A DNA stretch of 64,000 nt from Mycoplana azooxidifex. GTDB lineage: Bacteria > Pseudomonadota > Alphaproteobacteria > Rhizobiales > Rhizobiaceae. The stretch is from positions 62,001-126,000 of the forward strand of contig NZ_JACIEE010000014.1 in NCBI RefSeq assembly GCF_014196765.1. The letters run 5' to 3'. How positions within the stretch are numbered: the first letter of the stretch is position 1; the number at the start of each line of letters is the position of its first letter. Under the pieces are notes generated by a model. It did no database searches. It was not told the DNA's origin and saw only the letters and a program-made list of their open reading frames with translations. The translations under genes and the position numbers were made by a program. Shown here in pieces: positions 55,342 through 63,323 of the stretch.

Positions 55342-55512
55342 GCGGTTCGCTGCGAGGCCGATCAGTCATGGACGGTCTATGACGTTTTCACGGGCGATCC
55401 GGCGAAACCTTCGAGCTGGTATTTGGTGGACCTAACGTTTGACGAATCGACCACGTTCTTCGCCATCCTGAATGCTAAGGACCTGAACCGCAGGAGTAGG
55501 CTGGGGATATAG
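55342..55512 (+). pseudogene. C-terminal remnant of a conserved hypothetical protein
   Basis: The frame after TAA 55339 encodes CEADQSWTVYDVFTGDPAKP, then WYLVDLTF and FAILNAKDLN. A WTVYD-FTG-PA pattern with a later LN is found in short rhizobial hypothetical proteins. No start codon or ribosome-binding site is present, so this is treated as a fragment. Confidence 0.35.
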
Positions 55513-55524
55513 GGGCGGTTGGTA

Positions 55525-55626
55525 TCACCAGTTCATATTGTCCAGCACCACGAACATCATAAAGCAAAAGACCCCGCTGAGGGTCAGTATGGACAGCCAC
55601 CGCGTGATGTTGAGAGCACTTTTCAT
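55525..55626 (-). CDS. Tiny single-pass membrane protein (33 aa)
   Basis: Minus-strand ATG 55626 gives MKSALNITRWLSILTLSG followed by VFCFMMFVVLDNMNW. There is one hydrophobic helix and a short charged N-terminus. GAGG lies immediately upstream, closer than ideal. It is the last of a run of small minus-strand genes and could be real or fortuitous. Confidence 0.3.
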   Translation of the reverse strand: MKSALNITRWLSILTLSGVFCFMMFVVLDNMNW

Positions 55627-55782
55627 GCCTCAGCATGCGCGTGTATCGGCGGCAAGTCGAGGACATTCGGTGGTGCGCCGTATTTTGAGCGTCGGTCCGT
55701 CCGCCATCGGCCGATTGGTACGTGAACTAGCCCTCCTCTGCCGCCGGTATCGGGCTTGTACGGCAAAAACTATCTGAAAAAA

Positions 55783-56046
55783 CTATCTGAAATCTTGCAC
55801 GTAGAGAGTCCGGCGGCCACGCGCATACACCTTGGCCGCCACTTCGAGAATCGTCCCTCGTGCCGCATCGAATGCCACCAGATAATCAGAAACTAGGATC
55901 TCCGGAGATTCTGGCTTTATGAGTGCGGCAGCCTCTATGAAGAATGGCACCTCGAACATGCCGTCGTAGCCCAGAAAGCGGACGGCGTTTCTCGCATCAT
56001 CGTAGCTACGACTGCGGTTTGGAAACATCAGAGTCATGGATTTCAT
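55783..56046 (-). CDS. DUF1488-like small protein
   Basis: 87 aa (ATG 56046; ATG 56037 also possible). The sequence MTLMFPNRSRSYDDARNAVR then FLGYDGMFEVPFFIEAAAL matches the DUF1488 family of small proteins common in rhizobia, of unknown function. It is co-directional with the other short genes between 55.5 and 57.1 kb. Confidence 0.65.
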   Translation of the reverse strand: MKSMTLMFPNRSRSYDDARNAVRFLGYDGMFEVPFFIEAAALIKPESPEILVSDYLVAFDAARGTILEVAAKVYARGRRTLYVQDFR

Positions 56047-56207
56047 CTTTCGCGTAGGGAAGCAGCCCGGTTGAAGGCAGTCGGACCGAAAACGATCGAA
56101 GTGGGGTCGGGGCGTGACCTCGACCCTGCGGACGATAACGAAAGCGATCGCAGGCTACCAATGAACGCAACGGGAGATTCCATCTCCATCAAGCATGACG
56201 CATTGTC

Positions 56208-56483
56208 CTAGCACGTGCCCATTGCCAACTCGGCGTCGTGTCGAAGTGCGCTCGCAATCTCCTCCGCAGACACCTGCAGAAACTGACGGGTGCCCGCCTC
56301 GACGGAAATCGCGGGGATTTCAAGGTGGGTCGCCACGCGCCTGTAGGCCACATAACTGGCCCCGTCGATAAGCTCTTCATCCACGACGAGACGATAAGTT
56401 CCGGCTTGCAAAGGCACCACCAAGACGCTGAGCACAAAGGGATGTGCGAAAGTAATCTCGCTGTTTGTCGTTCTCTCTATCAT
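56208..56483 (-). CDS. Conserved small hypothetical protein of rhizobial type
   Basis: 91 aa. The pattern ITFAHPFVLSVLVVPLQAGTY, then VVDEELIDGASYVAYRRVAT, is recalled from a family of short rhizobial proteins without assigned function (extracellular-like beta-rich segment, no clear signal peptide). ATG 56483 has only a weak ribosome-binding site. It follows the 42-aa gene by 17 bp. Confidence 0.6.
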   Translation of the reverse strand: MIERTTNSEITFAHPFVLSVLVVPLQAGTYRLVVDEELIDGASYVAYRRVATHLEIPAISVEAGTRQFLQVSAEEIASALRHDAELAMGTC

Positions 56484-56500
56484 GTCCGGTATCCGCCGTT

Positions 56501-56629
56501 CTACTGCGATGAATTTTGCTCACTCATTGTCGCCGGATTTTGGTGATCTCCAGGCTCAGGTTGGAATGTCCAGACCATCGCGACTGATAGCAGCACCAGC
56601 AACGTCGCTGTCAGTGTTCGGTTAGACAT
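56501..56629 (-). CDS. Small exported or membrane-anchored peptide (42 aa)
   Basis: ATG 56629 encodes MSNRTLTATLLVLLSVAMVW followed by a hydrophilic Pro/Gln-rich tail (TFQPEPGDHQNP). An AAGG box lies nine bases upstream. The N-terminal helix is a signal or anchor. The start overlaps the end of the preceding reading frame by 19 bp, suggesting coupling. No family recognised. Confidence 0.45.
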   Translation of the reverse strand: MSNRTLTATLLVLLSVAMVWTFQPEPGDHQNPATMSEQNSSQ

Positions 56630-57063
56630 GGTCGGTCACCTTTTGGCGTCAGAACGTTCCTGACGGCCATGGAGAAGGAAGCACGGGGACGCCCGACCGC
56701 GCCGCCCTCATTCTCCCAGGACTGTTCGTCTGCTTGAATGGATCGGGAACTCGCCTTGCCGACGACAGGACGGAGTTCTCTCAGATTGCTGGGCAGCCCT
56801 TGAATGGCATAGCGCGCAAATGGCGATCTGTAGGGAAGCTTGTCCACACTCGCCTTCCCGAAGTTGTACTCCAATTGCGCTGAGAGAGCGTCCGGAGACG
56901 TCTCCCCCGCCAGAAACAGCTTCATCAAGAAGAACGCGGCCGCGTTGAATTATCGTTGATCATCCCTCAGAAAACTGGCGTCATAGCCCGCGCTGTCCAA
57001 GATGGATTTGATAATCGTCATTTCTTCAGAGGAGATGTCGGTGAAGCTGGGATCGGAAGACAT
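56611..57063 (-). pseudogene. Small hypothetical gene interrupted by an in-frame stop
   Basis: ATG 57063 follows a strong AGGAGG box and encodes MSSDPSFTDISSEEMTIIKS, ending at codon 37 with FLRDDQR and TAA. The same frame continues without further stops: FNAAAFFLMKLFLAGETS, LSAQLEYNFGK and on to 56611. The continuity indicates one 150-codon gene with a nonsense codon at position 38. The N-terminal part resembles short rhizobial proteins with a hydrophobic FLMKLF helix; no function known. Confidence 0.55.
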
Positions 57064-57200
57064 GTCGTCCTCCTCTCATTGGGGCCAGGGTACTAGCCCT
57101 CAAGCGGTAGAGCCCGTGACATTGCTACCGACAATTTAAGGATGCGCTTATATATCCGCTAACGCAAGCGAGTGCAGGTTTCATTCGGGCTCACAAATAG

Positions 57201-57357
57201 TGAACTGATGGGGTGGATGCCCCCTCCGGCCGGCGTCAGCGTATGATGCCTGCTCAGCGCCATGGTGGCGCACAGGGAGGGAAGGCAGATGTATATCCTC
57301 GCGATCGATCTCGCAAAACGGAGTTTCCAGGTCTGCGCAACGGATCGCGGCGGGGCG
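57201..57357 (+). repeat. Left copy of a 157-bp inverted repeat (IS110 5' end)
   Basis: Contains the left end of the element, the ribosome-binding site (AGGGAGGGAAGGCAG) and the first 23 codons of the transposase. It matches 58587-58743 in reverse complement over its whole length as far as inspected; flanking bases diverge on both sides. Confidence 0.75.
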
Positions 57358-58293
57358 GTTCTATTCAATCGCGTCCTATCTCGGACCCGACTGCAGCAGT
57401 TTCTGAATGAGCAATCGCCTTGCATTGTCGCGATGGAAGCCTGTGCCACCAGCCACTTTTGGGGCCGCTTCGCGCAAAGTCGAGGCCACGACGTTCGACT
57501 GATCCTGCCCATCTACGTGAAGCCGTTCGTCAAGCGACAGAAGAACGACGCGGCTGATGCAGCCGCGATCGCGGAGGCCGCATTACGCCCGAATATACAC
57601 TACGTCGCGGTCAAGAGCGCCGAGCATCAGGCGCGTGCGGTGGCATTCCGAACCCACCAATGCTTTGTGCGCCAACGTACCCAGCTCATCAACGCACTAC
57701 GCGGCCATCTAGCCGAGTTTGGGATAGTCGTTGCGCAAGGCCCGGCCAATCTCGGTGCGGTTGCAGGCATGTTGGATGATGGAGGCGTTGATCTGCCGGA
57801 CGGCGTGCGGGAGATCGGCAGGCTTTACCTGGACCAGATCAGGTTGCTCTCCGAGAAGGTCGACGAGCTGAGCCTCAAACTGCGCGAGGCGACGACATCG
57901 AACGCTGAGATGCGCCGGCTCTGTACCGTTCCTGGAGTCGGCCCTGTGACCGCCGGCGCGATCCTCGCCTTTGCGCCTGACCTCCATGCTTTCAAGAGTG
58001 GTCGAAACTTTGCCGCCTGGCTCGGTCTTGTTCCAAGACAGCATTCGACGGGTGGGAAGACCCGCCTTGGCGGTGTCAGCAAGATGGGACAGACTGATAT
58101 TCGCAGGTTGCTCGTCGTCGGGGCCATGAGCATTATTCGATGGATCGTCCGCAAGGGCACCTTTCCCGACAACTGGCTCGGGCACATGCTCGGCCGCAAA
58201 CCTCGAATGGTCGCCGCTGTCGCGCTCGCCAACAAGATGGCGCGCATCATATGGGCAATGATGACAAGGGAGCAGAACTACAGGATGGCGTGA
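57289..58293 (+). CDS. IS110 family transposase
   Basis: 334 aa from ATG 57289 (MYILAIDLAKRSFQVCATD). The N-terminal DEDD RuvC-like catalytic residues are visible: Asp7 in AIDLAKR, Glu in VAMEAC, Asp pair in RQKNDAADAAAIAEA. The C-terminal transposase_20 domain has LCTVPGVGPVTAGAILAF and FAAWLGLVPRQHSTGGKTRLG with the conserved Ser nearby (GGVSKMG). The gene is intact. These enzymes excise a circular intermediate and may use a bridge RNA encoded in the flanks. Confidence 0.93.
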   Translation: MYILAIDLAKRSFQVCATDRGGAVLFNRVLSRTRLQQFLNEQSPCIVAMEACATSHFWGRFAQSRGHDVRLILPIYVKPFVKRQKNDAADAAAIAEAALRPNIHYVAVKSAEHQARAVAFRTHQCFVRQRTQLINALRGHLAEFGIVVAQGPANLGAVAGMLDDGGVDLPDGVREIGRLYLDQIRLLSEKVDELSLKLREATTSNAEMRRLCTVPGVGPVTAGAILAFAPDLHAFKSGRNFAAWLGLVPRQHSTGGKTRLGGVSKMGQTDIRRLLVVGAMSIIRWIVRKGTFPDNWLGHMLGRKPRMVAAVALANKMARIIWAMMTREQNYRMA

Positions 58294-58586
58294 TCCGCTG
58301 CCTTTGTCGAAGGGCAATGCGGTGACGCTTGGGGTGATCAGCCCCGGTGAGAAGATCGACTGACGGTACGATGCGGAAAGGACTTCAATGTTCAGAATGG
58401 GGCAAACCAGTCCCGGGGCTCGAGTCAACCAAGCTCTCTGAACCGATGTGGACCCTGTTCTTCGAACTGCATCCCGGCCCGTGGCCGTTCAGGCCACTCC
58501 ATGAGGCCTGACACACGACCATAGAATTCCTCGTTCGCAGACAGCAGTCAGAAAATTCTTCTTGCCAAACCGGGGGCATCCACACA

Positions 58587-58743
58587 CGCCCCGCCGCGAT
58601 CCGTTGCGCAGACCTGGAAACTCCGTTTTGCGAGATCGATCGCGAGGATATACATCTGCCTTCCCTCCCTGTGCGCCACCATGGCGCTGAGCAGGCATCA
58701 TACGCTGACGCCGGCCGGAGGGGGCATCCACCCCATCAGTTCA
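58587..58743 (-). repeat. Right, inverted copy of the 157-bp IS110 5' end
   Basis: Reverse complement of 57201-57357, with a minus-strand ATG at 58655 and the same first 23 transposase codons before it diverges into TGTGTGGATGCCCCCGG. The 12-mer GTGGATGCCCCC from the element's left end recurs at that junction, hinting that an IS110 end joined there. Confidence 0.75.
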
Positions 58744-58790
58744 GCGCCCTTACCAATCGATCAAGGCTTGACGTCCGATAGTTCCGATGA

Positions 58791-58827
58791 AAACGCCGCG
58801 AGAAACCAGCTTGCTCTCGCGGCGTTT
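58791..58827. terminator. Strong bidirectional intrinsic terminator
   Basis: AAACGCCGCGAGA and TCTCGCGGCGTTT form a perfect 13-bp stem with an 11-base loop. The T-run on the minus strand places it 25 bases after the stop of the 36-aa ORF. It sits 47 bp from the end of the IS110 repeat and may also stop transcripts from the element. Confidence 0.75.
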
Positions 58828-58852
58828 GGCCCCTTGTCTTTGCGAGAACCAA

Positions 58853-58963
58853 TCAAACGAAATGGGCGAGCAGCGGTAAGACCAGCAGGAAAGAGATGAT
58901 CACGCAGGCAACGTTGGCAGCCCAGACAGCCACTCTCTCCGCTTTCGGTTCGGACGCTTTCAT
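58853..58963 (-). CDS. Tiny single-pass membrane protein (36 aa)
   Basis: ATG 58963 has CAGGAGAG six bases upstream and encodes MKASEPKAERVAVWAANVAC followed by VIISFLLVLPLLAHFV: a short basic N-terminus and one membrane helix. A strong terminator follows. The combination of good ribosome-binding site, single-TM shape and its own terminator argues for a real small gene. It is divergent to the BCCT transporter gene by 214 bp; a link to osmotic stress is speculative. Confidence 0.55.
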   Translation of the reverse strand: MKASEPKAERVAVWAANVACVIISFLLVLPLLAHFV

Positions 58964-59177
58964 CGGACTCTCCTGAAAAAAGTGCAGTCGTTTCGCTTGT
59001 AGGGTGAAAAGTGCTGCCCCGATATGAGCCAGCCCGCAGGCGCATGACAAGAGCGTCTAACCTAAATCGCCGCACTCCGCAAACGCGATCGGAGGAAGTT
59101 CCTTTTTCCGCCACGAATTTGCCATGATCGGAAATCCGTGAAATAACGAGCACTCAACATTCCGTATTGGAGGAAAT

Positions 59178-60803
59178 GTGTCCGGATTGGCCTCCGGACT
59201 CAAATTGAAAGGACTTTTCGTGACCATTGAGAACGAAACCGACTATGAAGTCGGGCAGGACAACGTCAATATTCTGGGACTGGACATCCACAATCCGGTT
59301 TTCTTCATATCGGGCGGCATCATTGTTCTTTTCGTGTTCTTCGCCGCCACTTTCCAGGCGCCGATGACCGAATTCTTCAGCTGGCTCAGGCCGGCCGTCA
59401 CGGAGTCCTTCGACTGGTTCCTCGCGACCGCCGCCAATATCTTTGTCCTCTTCTGTATCGTTCTGATCTTCAGTCCCTTCGGCAGCATCCGGCTGGGCGG
59501 CAAGGACGCCCAGCCGGATTTTACGTATACGGGCTGGTTCGCCATGCTCTTTGCGGCCGGCATGGGCATCGGCCTGATGTTCTACGGCGTCTCGGAGCCG
59601 GTCTCGCATTTCAGCGCCTCCTTCGCCACTGACGCCGGAACGGCCGATAGCTGGGCCCCGCTGTCGGGCGCTGCGGGCGATGTCGAGGCTGCGCGCCGGC
59701 TCGGCATGGCGGCGACCATATTCCATTGGGGCCTCCATCCCTGGGCGATCTATGCCGTCGTGGGTCTGGCGCTTGCCTTCTTCGCCTATAATCGCGGCCT
59801 GCCGCTGACCATCCGCTCCGCCTTCTATCCGTTGCTCGGAGAACGCGTCTGGGGGTGGCCGGGCCACCTCATCGACGTGCTGGCGGTCTTCGCGACGCTG
59901 TTCGGCCTGGCGACGTCCCTCGGCATCGGCGCGGAACAGGCCAATGCCGGCCTCAACCACCTCTTCGGTCTTCCCGTCTCCGAGACCTCGAAGATCATGC
60001 TCATCATCGGCATCACCGGGATCGCACTGTTTTCAGTGGTGGCCGGGCTCGATGCGGGTGTGAAGCGCCTCAGCGAAATCAACATGGCGCTGGCGGCCCT
60101 GCTTCTGCTCTTCGTCATCCTGGTCGGCCCGACGCTCGCCATCCTCACCGGCTTCTTCGAGTATCTGGGAGCCTATGTCGTAAACCTGCCGGCGCTCGCC
60201 AACCCCTTCGGCCGCACGGACCAGCATTTCTTCGACGGCTGGACGGCCTTCTACTGGGCCTGGTGGATTTCCTGGTCGCCCTTCGTCGGCATGTTCATCG
60301 CCCGCGTTTCCCGCGGGCGGACGGTCCGGGAATTCCTGATCTGCGTCCTCCTCATCCCCTCGCTTGTCTGCGTGCTCTGGATGACCGCCTTCGGCAGCGC
60401 AGCCCTTCACCAGATCGTCGAGCAGGGCTCGAACGCGGTCGCGGAAGCGACGCTGGAACTTCAACTCTTCGTCATGCTGGAGGCGATGCCGTTCGCCGCC
60501 ATCACGTCCTTCCTCGGGATAGTCCTGGTCGTCGTCTTCTTCGTGACGTCTTCCGATTCCGGCTCGCTGGTCATCGACACGATCACTGCCGGCGGCAAGG
60601 TCGATGCACCCGTTCCCCAGCGTGTGTTCTGGGCGGTCTTCGAGGGACTGGTGGCGGTCGTCCTCCTGCTGGCCGGCGGCCTTGCCGCCTTGCAGGCAGC
60701 TGCCATCACCACCGGCATTCCCTTCGCACTCGTGCTGCTCGGCATGTGCGTCGCCCTCTGGAAGGGCCTCGCTTCGGAGCGAGCGAGACTGCAAAGCGCC
60801 TGA
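59178..60803 (+). CDS. BCCT family betaine/choline/carnitine transporter
   Basis: 541 aa, twelve membrane segments. BCCT hallmarks: GMGIGLMFYGVSEPVSHF and the signature GWTAFYWAWWISWSPFVGMF followed by ARVSRGRTVREF. It should import quaternary ammonium compounds such as glycine betaine or choline with sodium or proton symport, as an osmoprotectant system. GTG 59178 sits four bases after GGAGGA, which is close; a later start is possible because the first 15 residues are poorly conserved. Confidence 0.9.
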   Translation: MSGLASGLKLKGLFVTIENETDYEVGQDNVNILGLDIHNPVFFISGGIIVLFVFFAATFQAPMTEFFSWLRPAVTESFDWFLATAANIFVLFCIVLIFSPFGSIRLGGKDAQPDFTYTGWFAMLFAAGMGIGLMFYGVSEPVSHFSASFATDAGTADSWAPLSGAAGDVEAARRLGMAATIFHWGLHPWAIYAVVGLALAFFAYNRGLPLTIRSAFYPLLGERVWGWPGHLIDVLAVFATLFGLATSLGIGAEQANAGLNHLFGLPVSETSKIMLIIGITGIALFSVVAGLDAGVKRLSEINMALAALLLLFVILVGPTLAILTGFFEYLGAYVVNLPALANPFGRTDQHFFDGWTAFYWAWWISWSPFVGMFIARVSRGRTVREFLICVLLIPSLVCVLWMTAFGSAALHQIVEQGSNAVAEATLELQLFVMLEAMPFAAITSFLGIVLVVVFFVTSSDSGSLVIDTITAGGKVDAPVPQRVFWAVFEGLVAVVLLLAGGLAALQAAAITTGIPFALVLLGMCVALWKGLASERARLQSA

Positions 60804-60895
60804 GAACAGCAGCAAAATCCGATCGGATCGCCGTGCATCGACACGGCGATCGCACCCTGCTGCTTTCCCGAAATTCATGAAACTGGAGAATGAAC

Positions 60896-61267
60896 ATGTT
60901 CAGCGACAACGCCGCACCGCACAACGATGACACGCTTGGCGGTCGCATATCGTTTGCTCGCGAGGCCTGCGGACTATCCGCTGAGGAAGCCGCAGAGCGA
61001 CTGGGCGTCCTCGCCACGAGCTGGAGCGCATGGGAATGCGACCGGGATGTCCCGCGCGCCAACCGGCTGACGATGATGGCCGGTGTGCTCGGCGTCAGCC
61101 CGTCCTGGCTTCTGACCGGCTTCGGACATGGACCGCTGGAAGAAAAATCCGAGGACGGGCAGGCCGCCTTGCGCGAGGAACTCCGTCAGGCATCGGTGGA
61201 TGTCGAAGTGCTGAACCGTCGATTGCGGACGATCGCCTCACACCTCGACGCCCGGGACGACCGGTAA
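60896..61267 (+). CDS. Small XRE/HTH_3-type regulator
   Basis: 123 aa from ATG 60896, seven bases after GGAGA (ATG 60890 is too close). The HTH is GRISFAREACGLSAEEAAER then LGVLATSWSAWECDRDVPRA and LTMMAGVLGVSPSWLLTGFG, a Cro/C1-type fold; the C-terminal helix is acidic and possibly coiled-coil (LREELRQASVDVEVLNRRL). Its target is unknown; it lies between two osmotic-stress genes on the same strand. Confidence 0.8.
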   Translation: MFSDNAAPHNDDTLGGRISFAREACGLSAEEAAERLGVLATSWSAWECDRDVPRANRLTMMAGVLGVSPSWLLTGFGHGPLEEKSEDGQAALREELRQASVDVEVLNRRLRTIASHLDARDDR

Positions 61268-61345
61268 CGGCGGACCTTGCCGCAAGCCGGCGCTCTTGAG
61301 GTTCCTTGCGCCGGCCGAATGCATCCAAGTTCCACGGACAGGATT

Positions 61346-62608
61346 ATGATCGCCAATTTCCCCGACGTACACCCGGTTCTCACCACGGGAATCGCACTTC
61401 TTGCGCTCGCGCTCGCCGCACTGTTCGCCAACTATGTGGTGAAAGCGCTGCTTGTACGTGCGCTCAACCGTGTATTGACCCTCACCGCCTATGGCCGCGA
61501 CCCGGAACTGCGCCGGCACGGGCTGGTCGAACGGCTGGCGAACGTGATGCCGGCATTGGTCATCTCGTCCGGTATCGCCCTCGTGCCGAACCTGCCGGCC
61601 TTCGTCGTCGTCGTCATTCGAAACGTCTCCAGTGCGTTCATGATCCTGACGGTCGCCATGGCCGTCAGCGCCGCCCTCAACATCGTCGACACCCTCTATC
61701 ATCGCCGGCCGGATGCGCGGCTCAAGCCGATCAAGGGCTATGTCCAGGTCGTGAAGATCGCCGTCTATGTCATCGCGGCGCTGCTCATGATCGCCACGTT
61801 GATCGACCGGTCGCCGCTGATCCTCCTGTCGGGCCTCGGCGCGATGGCGGCCGTGCTCATCCTGGTGTTCCAGGACACGCTGCTGTCGCTTGTTGCCGGC
61901 ATCCAGATCTCTTCCACCGATATGGTGCGCGTCGGCGACTGGATCGAGATGCCGGGCCAGAACGCCGACGGCGACGTCGTCGAGATCGCGCTTCACACCG
62001 TGAAGGTGCAGAACTTCGACAAGACGATCACCACGATCCCCATCCGCAAGCTCGTGACCGATCCTGTCAAGAACTGGCGCGGCATGCAGGAATCGGGCGG
62101 GCGGCGCATCAAGCGTGCGATCTATCTCGATCAGACCAGCATTCGTTTCCTCGCGCCGGAGGAAGAGGAACGGTTGTCGAAGCTGGAGCGTCTGGAGACC
62201 TATCTGAAGCGCAAGCAGGCGGAACTGTCCGAATGGAACGACAAGCTCGGCGAGCGCGCCCGCATTCCGGCCAACACACGCCGCGCCACCAATATCGGAA
62301 CGTTCCGCGCCTATGTGGAGGACTACCTGCGCAATCATCCAGGCGTCCATCAGGGCATGACGATCATGGTGCGGCAACTGCCGCCCCAGCCAGAAGGCCT
62401 GCCGCTGGAAATCTACTGCTTCGCCAACACGACCGCCTGGGCAATGTACGAGGGCATCCAGTCGGACATCTTCGATCATCTCCTGGCGATCCTGCCCGAA
62501 TTCGATCTGCGGGTATTCCAAAACCCGAGCGGACGCGACCTGCAGGCTCTTTCACCGGGCAAAGCCTTCGCCGAGGCGATCACCAGCGCAGAAAGCGGCG
62601 TCCGATAA
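61346..62608 (+). CDS. MscS-family mechanosensitive channel, YbdG-like
   Basis: 420 aa from ATG 61346 (MIANFPDVHPVLTTGIALL). Five membrane segments at the N-terminus are followed by the MscS pore helix region (LLSGLGAMAAVLILVFQDTL, LVAGIQISSTDMVRVGDWIEMP) and a long cytosolic domain with FDKTITTIPIRKLVTDPVKNW, which fits YbdG-type channels. It releases solutes on hypo-osmotic shock. Its 3' end overlaps the convergent nrsF remnant by 29 bp. Confidence 0.88.
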   Translation: MIANFPDVHPVLTTGIALLALALAALFANYVVKALLVRALNRVLTLTAYGRDPELRRHGLVERLANVMPALVISSGIALVPNLPAFVVVVIRNVSSAFMILTVAMAVSAALNIVDTLYHRRPDARLKPIKGYVQVVKIAVYVIAALLMIATLIDRSPLILLSGLGAMAAVLILVFQDTLLSLVAGIQISSTDMVRVGDWIEMPGQNADGDVVEIALHTVKVQNFDKTITTIPIRKLVTDPVKNWRGMQESGGRRIKRAIYLDQTSIRFLAPEEEERLSKLERLETYLKRKQAELSEWNDKLGERARIPANTRRATNIGTFRAYVEDYLRNHPGVHQGMTIMVRQLPPQPEGLPLEIYCFANTTAWAMYEGIQSDIFDHLLAILPEFDLRVFQNPSGRDLQALSPGKAFAEAITSAESGVR

Positions 62609-63030
62609 GGAAGCCGCAGGCGGTGACGGCGGCGATCCCGGCCGTATACCAGACAGCGACGAACAAGGGACTGTCGTCGGGGCAGTGCCAGGCGTAGATC
62701 GCCGCGGCGATCGCCCCGGCGGCAAAGCCGGCGACCGTTCCCGCCTGCCCCGGATCGTCGGGGGCGCCGTTCCTCAGCGCGAAGAGGAACCCCGCAAGCG
62801 GTGAGACGGCGAGGACCGGGATGAAGAAGACGCAGAAGGCGGCATGCCGACCGACCAGCGCCGGCATCCAGCCCTGCGCGGGCATGGCGAACAGTTCCAG
62901 CAAGACCGCCGCGACGACGGCCGCCGCCAGCAGGAGGAGCGCCAGCGCCGCCGCCTGCCACGGAACGCCGGGGCGGCCGATCAGGAAGACGAGGCGGGAG
63001 GCGAGGAGCGCCAGGAGCAGGGTTGCGCAG
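62580..63030 (-). pseudogene. NrsF/DUF1109-type anti-sigma-factor C-terminal part, N-terminus missing
   Basis: The minus-strand frame from about 63030 reads [20 protein letters not shown], then [20 protein letters not shown] and ends HCPDDSPLFVAVWYTAGIAA and GRRFLRW, the conserved C-terminal half of DUF1109 membrane anti-sigma factors. The HCPDDSPLFV block is complete. Roughly 70-80 N-terminal residues are missing and a stop (TGA) lies just upstream in frame, where bufA1-like sequence begins on the other strand. No start codon with a ribosome-binding site exists at the junction. Confidence 0.72.
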
Positions 63031-63250
63031 ATCTTGCCTCATCGGCGCCGTTCAGACCGTCGCGGCAAGCGACGCGAAGGAGAAGTGCTACGGCATCGCG
63101 CTGAAGGGGCAAAACGACTGCGCCGCCGGCCCCGGCACCACCTGCGCCGGCACGTCGAAGATCGACTACCAGCAGAACGCCTGGAAACTCGTGCCCGCCG
63201 GCACCTGCGAGGCGATGCAGACGCCGAACGGCCATGGCTCGCTGGTCTAG
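63023..63250 (+). pseudogene. BufA1/DUF2282-type bufferin precursor, signal peptide lost
   Basis: The frame (TTG 63023 only) encodes [11 protein letters not shown], then [40 protein letters not shown] and [13 protein letters not shown], which is the mature part of DUF2282 bufferin-type precursors with their cysteine pairs. The usual N-terminal signal peptide is absent because the sequence before LIGAV belongs to the reversed nrsF fragment. The core peptide with its four cysteine positions is otherwise complete. bufB follows 73 bp downstream. Confidence 0.75.
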
Positions 63251-63323
63251 GGCGCAGCCCCGGCCTGACAGGCATGCGGACGGCGCGCCCCGCGCCGTCC
63301 GTCCCGAACCGAGGAGATTCGCC

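Larger units (their letters stand above)
57201..58743. mobile_element. IS110-family element with a partial inverted second copy
   Basis: A complete IS110-type transposase gene (57289-58293) is preceded by 88 bp that include the element's left end. The first 157 bp (57201-57357) recur inverted at 58587-58743. Elements of this family have no long terminal repeats, so the exact right end is not visible; it lies somewhere after 58293. The inverted copy is the 5' end of another IS110 copy cut at codon 23 of its transposase. Confidence 0.7.

Noticed and set aside
59085-59110. GGAAC box resembling an EcfG general-stress promoter on the minus strand
   Set aside because: A matching CGTT at 16-17 bp spacing was not found, only at 12 bp, so it was not called.
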